64,000 nucleotides of DNA, from the NCBI GenBank assembly GCA_024123955.1, contig CP099652.1, positions 2,418,001 through 2,482,000 of the forward strand. The letters run 5' to 3'. A model generated the notes under the pieces. It was not told the DNA's origin, ran no database searches, and was given only the letters and a program-made list of their open reading frames with translations. The translations under genes were made by a program, and so were the position numbers. This DNA comes from Oxalobacteraceae bacterium OTU3CINTB1. Its GTDB lineage: Bacteria > Pseudomonadota > Gammaproteobacteria > Burkholderiales > Burkholderiaceae_D. Below, piece after piece: positions 8,569-17,449 of the stretch. The first letter of the stretch is position 1; every line of letters begins with the position of its first letter.

Positions 8569-8643
8569 TATACTTTCGGGTCTGGTCTTCGGACCGGTTT
8601 TTTTTGAAGTTCACGGTGTGCAGGGTTCAGACTCCGCGCACCG
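8569..8643 (+). promoter_or_regulatory. rpsO promoter and structured 5' leader
   Basis: A TATACT -10 candidate (8569-8574) is followed by a UUCG-capped 6-bp hairpin (8582-8597) with eight T residues. A second hairpin (about 8616-8643, GGTGTGC/GCGCACC) ends 19 bases before the rpsO start. Upstream genes run the other way, so the first hairpin is not their terminator; a leader attenuator or S15 autoregulation site is inferred. Confidence 0.45.
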
Positions 8644-8662
8644 CATGTTAAAGGTAAATATC

Positions 8663-8932
8663 ATGACCGTAGAAAACATCAACAAAGCCGCGATCATCGC
8701 GGACAACGCCCGTGGTCAAAAAGACACCGGCTCGCCAGAAGTGCAAGTTGCACTGCTGACCGCACGCATCAACGAACTGAACGGCCACTTCAAGGCCCAC
8801 AGCAAGGATCACCACTCCCGTCGTGGTCTGATTATGATGGTTAACCGTCGTAAGAGCCTGCTGTCGTACCTGAAGGGCAAAGATGCAACCCGTTATCGCG
8901 ATCTGATCGCTAAACTGGGCCTGCGTAAGTAA
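8663..8932 (+). CDS. rpsO: 30S ribosomal protein S15
   Basis: An 89-residue S15 with the conserved [23 protein letters not shown] and LLSYLKGKD segments that contact 16S rRNA helices and S6/S18. ATG 8663 is preceded by AAGG and gives the family length; earlier in-frame ATGs at 8618 and 8645 would add non-conserved residues. It lies upstream of pnp, the order known from E. coli, with a terminator-like hairpin between them. Confidence 0.97.
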   Translation: MTVENINKAAIIADNARGQKDTGSPEVQVALLTARINELNGHFKAHSKDHHSRRGLIMMVNRRKSLLSYLKGKDATRYRDLIAKLGLRK

Positions 8933-8956
8933 TATTTGCGTCATCCGGCTTAATCG

Positions 8957-9000
8957 AAATGCCTGCGCCAGTTTGTCTGTCGCGGGCATTTTGTCATTTT
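8957..9000 (+). terminator. Terminator/attenuator between rpsO and pnp
   Basis: A 9-bp stem ATGCCTGCG/CGCGGGCAT (one G-U pair) with a 13-base loop is followed by TTTTGTCATTTT. In E. coli a partly effective terminator sits at this same place; here efficiency is unknown. Confidence 0.7.
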
Positions 9001-9080
9001 CGCGGGTGAAAACTTGCTAGGCGGAACTTGGTCTTGGCAGTGCAGCATGGAATTCCTGTTTTTTTAGCAAGTGTAGCAAA

Positions 9081-9098
9081 GACGGCGGGTATGCCGTC
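9081..9098 (+). promoter_or_regulatory. Hairpin in the pnp leader
   Basis: A GACGGC/GCCGTC stem with a 6-base loop lies about 60 bases before the pnp start. In addition, CTTGCTA (9013-9019) can pair with TAGCAAG (9065-9071). PNPase of E. coli autoregulates through an RNase III-cut leader stem; a similar role here is inference. Confidence 0.4.
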
Positions 9099-9156
9099 TG
9101 TGGTGAGGTGAACGACAGCCCCTGAAAATCTGTCGGCAAATAGAAAGGGATTACCC

Positions 9157-11277
9157 ATGTTTAACAAAGTTACGAAAACCTTCCAGTACGGCCAACACAC
9201 CGTGACCCTGGAAACCGGCGAAATCGCTCGCCAGGCATCCGGCGCGGTGATGGTGTCGATCGAAGACACCGTCGTGCTGGCAACGGTTGTGGCACGCAAA
9301 GATGCCAAGCCAGGTCAGGATTTCTTCCCGCTGACCGTCGATTACGTCGAAAAAACCTACGCTGCCGGTAAAATCCCGGGCGGTTTCTTCAAGCGCGAAG
9401 GCCGTCCTTCGGAAAAAGAAACGCTGACGTCCCGTCTGATCGACCGTCCTATCCGTCCGCTGTTCCCTGAAGGCTACCTGAACGAAGTGCAAGTCATCAT
9501 TCACGTGCTGTCGGTCAATCCTGAGATCGACCCGGACATCGCCGCCATGATCGGCGCATCGGCCGCCCTGTGCGTGTCGGGCGTGCCATTCAACGGCCCG
9601 GTCGGCGCCGCGCGCGTCGGCTACGCCAACGGCCAGTACATCCTGAACCCGACCGTCGAACAGCTGAAGACCTCGCAGATGGACCTGGTTGTCGCCGGTA
9701 CCGAAACGGCCGTGCTGATGGTCGAATCGGAAGCCCAGCAGCTGTCCGAAGAAATCATGCTCGGCGCCGTCGTCTTCGGCCACACCGAAATGAAAGCGGT
9801 CATCGACGCGATCCACGAGCTGGTGCGCGACGGCGGCAAGCCGGAAGTCGAATGGGTTCCGCCAGCGAAAAACGAAGCCCTGATCGGCCGCGTGACGCAT
9901 TTCGCCGCCAGCAAGATCAACGAAGCCTACCAGACCAAAGACAAGCAAGAGCGCACCGCCAAGCTCAAGGCCGCCACCAGCGAAGTGCTGGCCGACCTGT
10001 CCGCTGAAGCGGCCGCCGCCGGCGCCGCGCCGATCGATTCGGCCGAAGTGAACAACATCCTGTTCGACATCGAAGCGAAAATCGTCCGCACCCAGATCCT
10101 GGACGGCGAGCCACGCATCGACGGCCGCGACACCCGCACCGTGCGTCCGATCTCGATCCGCACCTCGGTGCTGCCGCGCACCCACGGCTCGGCCCTGTTC
10201 ACCCGCGGTGAAACGCAGGCGCTGGTCGTCGCCACCCTGGGCACCGCCCGCGACAGCCAGAAAATCGACGCGCTGATGGGCGAGTTCACCGACTCGTTCA
10301 TGCTGCACTACAACATGCCACCGTTCGCCACCGGCGAAACCGGCCGCGTCGGTACGCCGAAGCGCCGCGAGATCGGTCACGGCCGTCTGGCCAAGCGCGC
10401 GCTGATCGCCGCGCTGCCTGCACCGGAAGAGTTCAGCTACTCCGTGCGCCTGGTGTCGGAAATCACCGAATCGAACGGTTCGTCGTCGATGGCTTCGGTC
10501 TGCGGCGGCTGCCTGGCGCTGATGGACGCCGGCGTTCCAATGAAAGAGCACGTCGCCGGTATCGCGATGGGCTTGATCAAGGAAGGCGGCAAGTTCGCCG
10601 TGCTGTCGGACATCCTGGGCGATGAAGATCACCTGGGCGACATGGACTTCAAGGTCGCCGGCACCCGCAACGGTATCACCGCGCTGCAGATGGACATCAA
10701 GATCATGGGCATCACCAAGGAAATCATGCAAGTGGCACTGGCGCAAGCCAAGGAAGGCCGCGAGCACATCCTGGGCGAAATGCAAAAAGCCATGCCGCAC
10801 GTGAAAACGGAACTGTCCGATTTCGCGCCGCGCCTGATCACCATCAAGATCAATCCTGAGAAGATCCGTGACGTCATCGGCAAGGGCGGCGCCGTCATCC
10901 GCGCGCTGACCGAAGAGACCGGCACGCAGATCGACATCAGCGACGAAGGCGTGGTCACCATCGCCTCCGTCGACGCCGCCGCCGGCCAGGAAGCCAAGCG
11001 TCGCATCGAAGAGCTGACCGCCTCGGTCGAAGTGGGCAAGACCTACGACGGCGTGGTGTTGAAGCTGCTGGACTTCGGCGCGATCGTCCAGGTCATGCCA
11101 GGTAAAGATGGTCTGCTGCACATCTCGCAAATCGCCAACGAGCGCGTCAACGCCGTTGCCGATTACCTGAAAGAAGGCCAGGCAGTGCGCGTCAAGGTTC
11201 TGGAAACCGACGACCGCGGCCGCCTGAAGCTGTCGATGAAAGCAGCCGCTGAAGAAGCGGCCGCCGCAGCAAACTAA
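9157..11277 (+). CDS. pnp: Polyribonucleotide nucleotidyltransferase (PNPase)
   Basis: A 3'-5' phosphorolytic exoribonuclease of the RNA degradosome. The 706-residue protein has two RNase PH cores (about 1-215 and 310-540) joined by a helical linker. A KH domain follows with [18 protein letters not shown] (about 570), and then a C-terminal S1 domain (about 620-690) with [15 protein letters not shown]. Length and domain order match the family. The gene follows rpsO with its own leader and ends in a strong terminator. Confidence 0.98.
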   Translation: MFNKVTKTFQYGQHTVTLETGEIARQASGAVMVSIEDTVVLATVVARKDAKPGQDFFPLTVDYVEKTYAAGKIPGGFFKREGRPSEKETLTSRLIDRPIRPLFPEGYLNEVQVIIHVLSVNPEIDPDIAAMIGASAALCVSGVPFNGPVGAARVGYANGQYILNPTVEQLKTSQMDLVVAGTETAVLMVESEAQQLSEEIMLGAVVFGHTEMKAVIDAIHELVRDGGKPEVEWVPPAKNEALIGRVTHFAASKINEAYQTKDKQERTAKLKAATSEVLADLSAEAAAAGAAPIDSAEVNNILFDIEAKIVRTQILDGEPRIDGRDTRTVRPISIRTSVLPRTHGSALFTRGETQALVVATLGTARDSQKIDALMGEFTDSFMLHYNMPPFATGETGRVGTPKRREIGHGRLAKRALIAALPAPEEFSYSVRLVSEITESNGSSSMASVCGGCLALMDAGVPMKEHVAGIAMGLIKEGGKFAVLSDILGDEDHLGDMDFKVAGTRNGITALQMDIKIMGITKEIMQVALAQAKEGREHILGEMQKAMPHVKTELSDFAPRLITIKINPEKIRDVIGKGGAVIRALTEETGTQIDISDEGVVTIASVDAAAGQEAKRRIEELTASVEVGKTYDGVVLKLLDFGAIVQVMPGKDGLLHISQIANERVNAVADYLKEGQAVRVKVLETDDRGRLKLSMKAAAEEAAAAAN

Positions 11278-11294
11278 TCCACGACTAGTCCGCT

Positions 11295-11334
11295 AAAACC
11301 GCGCCCTGTGCTTGCACACGGCGCGGTTTTTTTT
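11295..11334 (+). terminator. Rho-independent terminator after pnp
   Basis: An ACCGCGCC/GGCGCGGT stem extended by TGTG/CACA around a 4-base loop is followed by eight T residues, 20 bases after the pnp stop. Confidence 0.9.
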
Positions 11335-11395
11335 CGTCTTGAACTTTTGATCATGGCGCCGGTCCAACTCCAGGTGTGCGGTTGGAGGAGGTGGC

Positions 11396-11815
11396 ATGAG
11401 CACGCTTTACGACGAAGATGTTATCGCTTGGGCCGATCAGCAGGCGGGGTTGCTGCGCTCGGGGCAGTGGGGGCGACTGGATATCGACAACATCGCCGCG
11501 GAGATCGAGGATGTGGGCAAGAGCGAAAAACGCGCGTTTTGCCATCGCATGGCGGTGCTGGTCGAGCATCTGATCAAGTGCCGCTATCAGCCGGACCGAT
11601 GTGGCTCCAGCTGGATTAGAACGATCCGTGAGCAACGGGCGCAGGTGCGGAAGTTACTGCGCCACACCCCCGGTCTACGCAAACTGATGACGGATCCGGA
11701 CTTTGCGGAAGACGTCTGGCGCGATGCGGTGATTCTCGCCGTCAAGGAGGCCGCATTGGACGATTTGCCGGAGTTTAGCCCGTGGACACTGGACGAGGCA
11801 TTGCAGGAGGATTAG
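11396..11815 (+). CDS. DUF29 family protein, tandem copy 1
   Basis: A 139-residue protein with the DUF29 pattern: LYDEDVIAWADQQAGLLR at the start, then LDIDNIAAEIEDVGKSEKR, a hydrophobic LVEHLIKCRYQP, SWIRTIREQR, and a C-terminal PEFSPWTLDEAL. GGAGG lies 8 bases before the ATG. It is the first of three head-to-tail paralogues. DUF29 has no established function; the genes are small, all-helical and often found in tandem arrays in cyanobacteria and proteobacteria. Confidence 0.85.
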   Translation: MSTLYDEDVIAWADQQAGLLRSGQWGRLDIDNIAAEIEDVGKSEKRAFCHRMAVLVEHLIKCRYQPDRCGSSWIRTIREQRAQVRKLLRHTPGLRKLMTDPDFAEDVWRDAVILAVKEAALDDLPEFSPWTLDEALQED

Positions 11816-11817
11816 CA

Positions 11818-12291
11818 ATGGGTACGCTGTATGACGATGATGTGGTTGCCTGGGCCGAGCAGCAGGCCGCACTGATACGCACGCGCCAGTGGTCGCTGGT
11901 TGACGTCGACAACATCGCCGAGGAGATCGAGGATGTGGGCAAGAGCGACAAGCGCGCGTTGCGCAATCATATGGTGGTCTTGCTGGCGCATTTGTTGAAA
12001 TGGGCCTATCAACCCGTCCGGCGCGGAGGAAGTTGGACTCGAACGATCGGCATGCAACGCTCAGCCATCGAAGATGCGCTTGAAGATAGTCCAAGCCTTC
12101 GAGGGTTGCTCGAGAACCCCGCCTGGCTGGCAACGACTTACCAGCGCGCTGTCCGGGGTGCTGAACATGAAGCAGGGCTAAAGAATCTGCCCGCTGAGCT
12201 ACCTTGGAAGCTCGGCGAGGTGATGGACTTTGACTTCTTTCCGCCGCCAGCGGCGTCGACCGCTGAATCGGGCCACAAGGGGCGATCATGA
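11818..12291 (+). CDS. DUF29 family protein, tandem copy 2
   Basis: 157 residues, starting 2 bases after copy 1, with AGGAGG 8-13 bases upstream inside the end of copy 1. It keeps the full pattern (LYDDDVVAWAEQQAALIR, VDVDNIAEEIEDVGKSDKR, LLAHLLKWAYQPVRRGGSW, LPAELPWKLGEVM) and has an extra tail of about 15 residues beyond copy 1. Close spacing and similarity to copies 1 and 3 show duplication in place and likely co-translation. Function unknown. Confidence 0.85.
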   Translation: MGTLYDDDVVAWAEQQAALIRTRQWSLVDVDNIAEEIEDVGKSDKRALRNHMVVLLAHLLKWAYQPVRRGGSWTRTIGMQRSAIEDALEDSPSLRGLLENPAWLATTYQRAVRGAEHEAGLKNLPAELPWKLGEVMDFDFFPPPAASTAESGHKGRS

Positions 12292-12731
12292 GCATCCGCT
12301 ACGAAGACGACGTTGCCGCCTGGGCTGAGCGACAGGTGGCGCTGCTGCGGGCGCACCGCTGGGACCTGCTCGACGTCGAGGGTATCGCCGAGGAGATCGA
12401 GGATATGAACATCAGCCACCGGCATCAACTGGCCCATCGCATGACAAAGCTATTGGGACATTTGCTCAAGTGGCGGTATCAGCCGGCCCGACGCGGCGCC
12501 AGCTGGGAATGCACCATCCGCAATCAGCGCGACCGGATTGCCAAGCTACTTCATCGCATGCCAAGCCTCAGGCGCTTGTTTGGTAGCGAAGAGTGGCTGG
12601 TCGAAGTGTGGGAGGACGCGCTTGAACTTGCCGTCCACGAGGCGCATCTGGAAATCGCCGATTTACCGGCCGCGATGCCCTGGAGCGTTGAGCAGGTGTT
12701 GTCGCAAGATTATCTGCCCGAGACGAACTAA
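12288..12731 (+). CDS. DUF29 family protein, tandem copy 3
   Basis: 147 residues; its ATG overlaps the stop of copy 2 by four bases (ATGA), so translation is coupled. The DUF29 pattern is complete (IRYEDDVAAWAERQVALLR, LDVEGIAEEIEDMNISHRHQL, LLGHLLKWRYQPARRGASW, LPAAMPWSVEQVL). It diverges most in the DVGKSEKR region, which reads DMNISHRHQ. Downstream lies a broken fourth copy. Function unknown. Confidence 0.85.
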   Translation: MSIRYEDDVAAWAERQVALLRAHRWDLLDVEGIAEEIEDMNISHRHQLAHRMTKLLGHLLKWRYQPARRGASWECTIRNQRDRIAKLLHRMPSLRRLFGSEEWLVEVWEDALELAVHEAHLEIADLPAAMPWSVEQVLSQDYLPETN

Positions 12732-12756
12732 TGGCTGACTGATCGGGAGTTTAAAA

Positions 12757-12850
12757 ATGAGCAATTGATATGAGGACAACGTCATCGCATGGGCTGAGCA
12801 GCAAGCCTCGCTTCTTCGCGCCGGTCTATGGTGCGAGTTGGCCGCCATAG
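12757..12850 (+). pseudogene. DUF29 fragment A (broken fourth copy, 5' side of udk)
   Basis: After ATG 12757 the frame reads MSN, a TGA stop, then YEDNVIAWAEQQASLLRAG, the DUF29 N-terminus with a nonsense codon at position 4. Similarity ends just past the first helix. A 31-bp stretch of it (12796-12826) is repeated exactly on the other side of udk. Confidence 0.75.
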
Positions 12851-12940
12851 GCCTGCGAAGGCCTGGCCGGATCGCCGAATGCTTCATTTTGGAATCAGCC
12901 AGCCACTGTCGGTTCGCTCGCGGTTCCGGTATCATTCGGC

Positions 12941-13582
12941 ATGAATAAGATTTCTTCCCATCCTTTTGTCATTGGTGTCGCCGGCGGAAGCGGCAGTGGC
13001 AAGTCAACAGTATCCCAGCAAGTGCTCGCGTCGTTCGGCGCCGAGATGGTCTCGGTTGTCATGCAGGACGACTACTACTGCGACCAATCCCATCTCACAC
13101 CAGAAGTCCGCCGCCAGCAGAACTATGATCATCCTCAGGCCTTCGACTGGCCTTTGCTGGTGCAGCACGTCAAAGCCTTGCGTAATGGCGAAGCGATCGA
13201 GATGCCCGAGTATGACTTCACGCAGGACAATCGCTCCAACCGGACCATTCCAGTCAAACCGGCCCCGGTCATCGTTGTCGAGGGCCTGTTCGCCTTGTAT
13301 GACGCGGACTTGCGCAAAATGATGTCGCTGAAGATTTTTGTCGACACCGCCTCCGACGTGCGCTTCATCCGCCGCCTGCAAAGGGATATCAACGAACGCG
13401 GCCGCTCGGTCGAAAGCGTCGTCGGCCAGTATCTGGAGACTGTGCGCCCAATGCACAAGCAATTCATCGAGCCAACCAAACGTCACGCCGATGTCATTAT
13501 TCCGCATGGCGCAAACGGTCCCGCCATCGATGTGATCACCACCAAGGTGGCCAGCGTCATCGGCCAGCTGAAGCGGTCCTGA
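12941..13582 (+). CDS. udk: Uridine kinase
   Basis: Phosphorylates uridine and cytidine in pyrimidine salvage. The 213-residue protein has the P-loop GGSGSGKST (residues 15-23), the QDDYY substrate segment, NYDHPQAFDW, PEYDFTQDNR and the lid region RRLQRDINERGRS, all typical of Udk. The C-terminus with HADVIIPHG also fits. It stands alone inside a DUF29 region, with DUF29 fragments on both sides, so it or the segment carrying it appears to have been inserted or duplicated there. Confidence 0.92.
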   Translation: MNKISSHPFVIGVAGGSGSGKSTVSQQVLASFGAEMVSVVMQDDYYCDQSHLTPEVRRQQNYDHPQAFDWPLLVQHVKALRNGEAIEMPEYDFTQDNRSNRTIPVKPAPVIVVEGLFALYDADLRKMMSLKIFVDTASDVRFIRRLQRDINERGRSVESVVGQYLETVRPMHKQFIEPTKRHADVIIPHGANGPAIDVITTKVASVIGQLKRS

Positions 13583-13587
13583 GTCGA

Positions 13588-13656
13588 ACAGAGCAGCAAG
13601 CCTCGCTTCTTCGCGCCGGTCGATGGTCCCAACTGGATATCGACAACATCGGCGCC
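13588..13656 (+). pseudogene. DUF29 fragment B (3' side of udk)
   Basis: Starting just after the udk stop, one frame reads TEQQASLLRAGRWSQLDIDN, the continuation of a DUF29 N-terminus past the point where fragment A loses similarity. There is no start codon and no later DUF29 sequence. Bases 13591-13621 are identical to 12796-12826 in fragment A. Confidence 0.7.
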
Positions 13657-13677
13657 CGAACAGCGGCGCGTCACGAA

Positions 13678-15111
13678 TTACTTGCCGTCGTATGTCACAC
13701 GGAAAATGCGTCCGCCGAAGTCATCAGATACCAGCATCGAACCGTCGGCCAGGGTGACCACATCGACCGGGCGCGCCACCACTTGCTCTCCGCGCAAGAA
13801 GCCATCAATGAACGCCGTATCGCTGACAACCTTGCTGTCATATAAGGTAATCAAGCGCACGCTGTAACCGCTTTTGGTGGTGCGGTTCCACGAGCCGTGC
13901 TCGGCGATATAGACGTTGTTGCGGTAGGCCTCCGGGAATTGCTTGCCAGTGTAGAACGTCAAGCCCAGCGGCGCCACGTGCGGCCCCAGCTTGGCGACCG
14001 GCTCGACAAATTCCTCGCAGCTGCGGCCCTTGGCGAAAGCCGGGTCCGGCACCACGCCGCCGTGGCAGTACGGGAAACCGAAATGCAGGCCGGCCTTGGG
14101 CGCGATGTTGAGCTCGCATGATGGCGTGTTGTCGCCCATCTCGTCGCGGCCGTTATCGGTGAACCACAGCGCCTTGGTCGTGGGATGGAAAGCGAAGCCG
14201 ACCGTATTGCGGATGCCGCGCGCATACTCCTCCAGCCCGCTGCCGTCGGCGTTCATGCGGTAGATCTTGGCGTGCTTGGTGTCGTCGGTATCGCAAATGT
14301 TGCAGGGCGCGCCCACTGGAATATACAGCTTGCCATCCGGACCGGCCTTGATGACCTTTTCGCCATGCCATTTGTCGTTCGGCAGATCGACCTTGACCAC
14401 TTCGTACGACGGCTTTTGCGCGTAGCGCTTGTCGATGTTGTCGAAGCGGATCACGCGGCTGATCTCGCCGACGTACAGCGCGCCGTTGAGCAGGGTGACG
14501 CCGATCGGATTTTCAAGCCCGGAGGCGATGGTGACCACCTCTGCGCTCTGCTTGTCGCCGCGCGGCACTAGCGCATACACCTTGCCGGCCTTGCGGGAGC
14601 CGACATAAACGATGCCGCTGTCGGACACGGCCATGCTGCGCGCCGCGTCGACCTGGCTGGCGTAGACGCTGATGCTGAAACCTTTAGGCAGCTTGAAGCC
14701 GCTCAGGTCGATGCCGTCGGGGGCGGGGGGGGCCTTGGCGGCAGCCGCAGGCGCGGCGGCAGCCAAAGTGGTCGCGGCGGCTGCAAGGATCGGTTTATTG
14801 GCGCTGGCGGCGATATAGTCTGCCAACAGCGCGATCTGCGGCGCACTCAGCGCGGGCGACCAGGCCGGCATATTCTTTTCCGGAACGCCCTTGCTGATCA
14901 CCTTGATCAGGTTGGCTTTGGTCGGCTCGCCGTGCAGCCAGGTGTGCTTGCCCAGGGTCGGACCGATGCCGCCCTCCATCTTGACGCCATGGCAGGCGGC
15001 GCAATTGGCCTGATATAGTTTTTCAGCGGCCACAGACGGTGCCGCGGCGTAAGAAGCGAAAGAGGTGAAGGCTAGAGTGATAGCGGCGGCGGGAAATGCG
15101 ATCTTTTTCAT
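13678..15111 (-). CDS. Cytochrome c / sorbosone-dehydrogenase (PQQ-type beta-propeller) fusion
   Basis: A secreted 477-residue protein. The signal peptide (1-23, ASYAAA) is followed by a cytochrome c domain with heme motif CAACH and an axial Met candidate in KNMPAWSP. An Ala/Pro linker comes next, and then a glucose/sorbosone dehydrogenase-type beta-propeller (about 130-477) with GLENPIGV, GPDGKLYIPVGAPCNIC, ARGIRNTVGFAFHP, WFTDNGRD and EHGSWNR. By family knowledge it would oxidise a sugar or aldose in the periplasm and pass electrons to the fused heme. Substrate unknown; PQQ dependence is inferred. The short upstream frame to 15147 lacks a signal-peptide start. Confidence 0.85.
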   Translation of the reverse strand: MKKIAFPAAAITLAFTSFASYAAAPSVAAEKLYQANCAACHGVKMEGGIGPTLGKHTWLHGEPTKANLIKVISKGVPEKNMPAWSPALSAPQIALLADYIAASANKPILAAAATTLAAAAPAAAAKAPPAPDGIDLSGFKLPKGFSISVYASQVDAARSMAVSDSGIVYVGSRKAGKVYALVPRGDKQSAEVVTIASGLENPIGVTLLNGALYVGEISRVIRFDNIDKRYAQKPSYEVVKVDLPNDKWHGEKVIKAGPDGKLYIPVGAPCNICDTDDTKHAKIYRMNADGSGLEEYARGIRNTVGFAFHPTTKALWFTDNGRDEMGDNTPSCELNIAPKAGLHFGFPYCHGGVVPDPAFAKGRSCEEFVEPVAKLGPHVAPLGLTFYTGKQFPEAYRNNVYIAEHGSWNRTTKSGYSVRLITLYDSKVVSDTAFIDGFLRGEQVVARPVDVVTLADGSMLVSDDFGGRIFRVTYDGK

Positions 15112-15308
15112 AGTTATCCCAGGGTCAACGAAGCCGTATTGTGCCATTTATTGCGTGTTGAACGTCATCGGAGTCATCAATTCTGCCCTGACAATGGCAA
15201 CGCTATCGTCGGCGCTTAAGCTTAGTTAGCATCAAACCGTTCGGGTGAATTCCGCACTATCGTCGAATGAATCGTTTGTAAATCCTCGTCAGGTGGGGTA
15301 TTTTTATT

Positions 15309-15587
15309 ATGATTCGTTCCTTCGCGAGTAGGGACACGGAAAAGCTGTTTACGAGGCGAACTGTGCTGCGCCTGCGCCACATCGAGAAGGTGGCGCGACG
15401 AAAACTGTTGATGATTGACGCCGCGACGACCTTGAACGAGCTAGGCTCCGTACCTGGTAATCGACTTGAAACTCTAGCCGGCAGGCGGCTTGGCCAACAC
15501 AGCATTCGGATCAACGATCAGTGGCGTATTTGCTTTCGATGGCGTAATGGCGATGTCTACGATCTTGAGATCGTCGACTATCATTAG
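15309..15587 (+). CDS. higB: HigB-type toxin (RelE/ParE superfamily mRNA interferase)
   Basis: A 92-residue protein starting MIRSFASRDTEKLF with the HigB pattern LPGNRLETLAGRRxGQHSIRINDQWRICFRW close to its end. HigB cuts mRNA at the ribosome when its antitoxin is lost. It precedes the antitoxin by 9 bases, the host-inhibition-of-growth order (toxin first) that marks higBA systems. The ribosome binding site is weak (GTGGGG about 12 bases upstream). Confidence 0.9.
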   Translation: MIRSFASRDTEKLFTRRTVLRLRHIEKVARRKLLMIDAATTLNELGSVPGNRLETLAGRRLGQHSIRINDQWRICFRWRNGDVYDLEIVDYH

Positions 15588-15596
15588 GAGCAGGTA

Positions 15597-15863
15597 ATGG
15601 ATACCAGAGCAGAGGAAATTCACCCTGGCGAAATTTTAAGCGAGGAGTTTATGCGACCTCTCGGTCTGACAGAGATAGCGTTGGCATCGGAGCTGGACAT
15701 GCCCGTTGCCCAACTCAACGCTCTAATCTCCGGGACAAGTCCTGTCACCGAGCGCGTGGCCAATAGTCTGGCCACGTATTTCAAAGTATCCGCCCGATTT
15801 TGGTTGAATCTTCAGGCCGATTACGACGCCCGGGTCGCAAAAGACTCGCTACAGCTGGATTAG
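15597..15863 (+). CDS. higA: HigA-type antitoxin (XRE helix-turn-helix)
   Basis: 88 residues with the typical HigA start [17 protein letters not shown], a helix-turn-helix ([20 protein letters not shown]) and the end [14 protein letters not shown]. It neutralises HigB and should repress the operon by binding upstream of higB. GGAG lies 8 bases before the ATG. Its last four bases overlap the end of the convergent chemoreceptor gene. Confidence 0.92.
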   Translation: MDTRAEEIHPGEILSEEFMRPLGLTEIALASELDMPVAQLNALISGTSPVTERVANSLATYFKVSARFWLNLQADYDARVAKDSLQLD

Positions 15864-17449
15864 CGCAATTTCAGCGTCGGGCCACGAGACGGCGCGGCGT
15901 CCAACTTGAACACGCTGACCAACTGCGCCAGATGACCAGACTGGCCTTGCAAGGCATCGGCCGCAGCGGCCGCCTGTTCCACCAGCGCCGCGTTTTGCTG
16001 CGTCACCCCGTCCATCTCGACGATGGCCTGGTTGATCTGCTCGATGCCGGCTTCCTGCTCGCCGCTGGCGGTGGCGATCTGTCCCATGATGTCGCTCACG
16101 CGTTGCACGCTGGCGACAATTTCGGTCATCGTGTCGCCGGCCTGTCCCACCAGCTTGGCGCCGTCGTCGATCTTGCCGACCGAGTCGCCGATCAGCTGCT
16201 TGATGTCCTTGGCGGCGCTGGCCGAACGCTGCGCCAGGTTGCGCACTTCCGACGCCACCACCGCGAAGCCACGGCCTTGCTCGCCGGCGCGGGCCGCTTC
16301 CACTGCCGCGTTCAGCGCCAGAATGTTGGTCTGGAAAGCGATGCCGTCGATCACCCCGATGATGTCGACGATGCGGCGCGACGAGGCGCTGATCGAATCC
16401 ATCGTCGTTACGACCTCGGCCACCACGCCGCCGCCGCGCACCGCCACCGAGGCGGCGCTGGCCGCCAGCTGGTTGGCCTGGCGCGCGTAGTCGGTGTTTT
16501 GCTTGACGGTCGAGGTCAGCTCTTCCATGGACGAGGCGGTCTCCTCCAGCGAGCCGGCCTGCTGCTCGGTGCGGGTCGACAAGTCCATATTGCCGCTGGC
16601 GATCTCGTTCGACGCGGTGGCGACGGCGTCGGTGGTATTGCGCACTTCGCCGACAATGGCGGCCAGCCGGTCGCGCATCGCGGCAATGCTGAACAGCAGG
16701 CTGGAGCGGTCGTTGGCGCGCAGCGCCACATCCACGGTCAAATCGCCGGCGGCGATGCGGTCGGTGATGCCGGCAGCGTAATCGGGCTCGCCGCCGAGCT
16801 GGGTCAGCAGCGAGCGCGTGATCAGCCAGCCCAGCAGGAGCGCCACGGCGATCGAGGCCAGGGACAGGGTCAGGATGGTGATGACGGCCGCTTCGCTGCG
16901 CCGCTGTATGCCGTTGCCGATCTCATCGATGGAGGCTTTCTGGCGCTCGGCGAGCGCCTCGATGCTGCCCACGTACGCATCGCCGGAGGGCACGAATTTT
17001 TGCGCGATGATGGCGTTGGCCTGCTCGATGTCGCCCTGCGCCTTGGCGTCGAACGCCGCCTTGCGGTGGCCCTGGTAGATCGCGCGGTTTTCCAGCGCTT
17101 TGGCGAACAACTCTTTGGCGCGCGCATCGATCAGCAGCTTGCCGATTTGCTCCTGCGCGCCGCCCACCCGCTGGGACGCGCGGGCGATGCCGTCTTCGAA
17201 GAACTTTTGCGTCTCCGGGTCACTGGTCTTGGCGGCGGCCTGCGCGCGCTGCACGTTCGCTTCGATGATGCCTTTCCATTCCGTGACCAAGCGCTCGGTC
17301 TGGAGCTGTTGCTCGAGCAGGTTGGTGGTGTCGGCGGCGATGCTGCGGATGGTCAGTTCACTGGCCACGGAGATCGTCAGCAACAGCAATAAGGCGGCGC
17401 CGAAGCCCACCGCCAGCCGCTTGCCGACCTTCATCTTGGAAAAAATCAT
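15860..17449 (-). CDS. Methyl-accepting chemotaxis protein
   Basis: A 529-residue transmembrane chemoreceptor. TM1 is at residues 12-30, a four-helix-bundle periplasmic sensor (about 31-186) follows, TM2 is at 187-210 and a HAMP domain at about 212-265. The cytoplasmic signalling domain carries the highly conserved hairpin tip [34 protein letters not shown] region and Gln/Glu methylation sites. It passes ligand signals to CheA/CheW. No che genes are nearby, so it is an orphan receptor; its ligand is unknown. Confidence 0.93.
   Translation of the reverse strand: MIFSKMKVGKRLAVGFGAALLLLLTISVASELTIRSIAADTTNLLEQQLQTERLVTEWKGIIEANVQRAQAAAKTSDPETQKFFEDGIARASQRVGGAQEQIGKLLIDARAKELFAKALENRAIYQGHRKAAFDAKAQGDIEQANAIIAQKFVPSGDAYVGSIEALAERQKASIDEIGNGIQRRSEAAVITILTLSLASIAVALLLGWLITRSLLTQLGGEPDYAAGITDRIAAGDLTVDVALRANDRSSLLFSIAAMRDRLAAIVGEVRNTTDAVATASNEIASGNMDLSTRTEQQAGSLEETASSMEELTSTVKQNTDYARQANQLAASAASVAVRGGGVVAEVVTTMDSISASSRRIVDIIGVIDGIAFQTNILALNAAVEAARAGEQGRGFAVVASEVRNLAQRSASAAKDIKQLIGDSVGKIDDGAKLVGQAGDTMTEIVASVQRVSDIMGQIATASGEQEAGIEQINQAIVEMDGVTQQNAALVEQAAAAADALQGQSGHLAQLVSVFKLDAAPSRGPTLKLR

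Noticed and set aside
8582..8605. Terminator of an upstream plus-strand gene
   Set aside because: No plus-strand gene ends before it; both upstream genes are on the minus strand. It is treated as part of the rpsO leader.
9151..11130. 659-codon open frame antisense to pnp
   Set aside because: It mirrors a strongly conserved gene in high-GC DNA and its translation is His/Arg/Asp-rich with no domain; it is a shadow of codon bias.
12757..13656. Mobile element carrying udk
   Set aside because: There are 31-bp direct repeats, but no transposase, integrase or terminal inverted repeats; the repeats are themselves DUF29 coding sequence.
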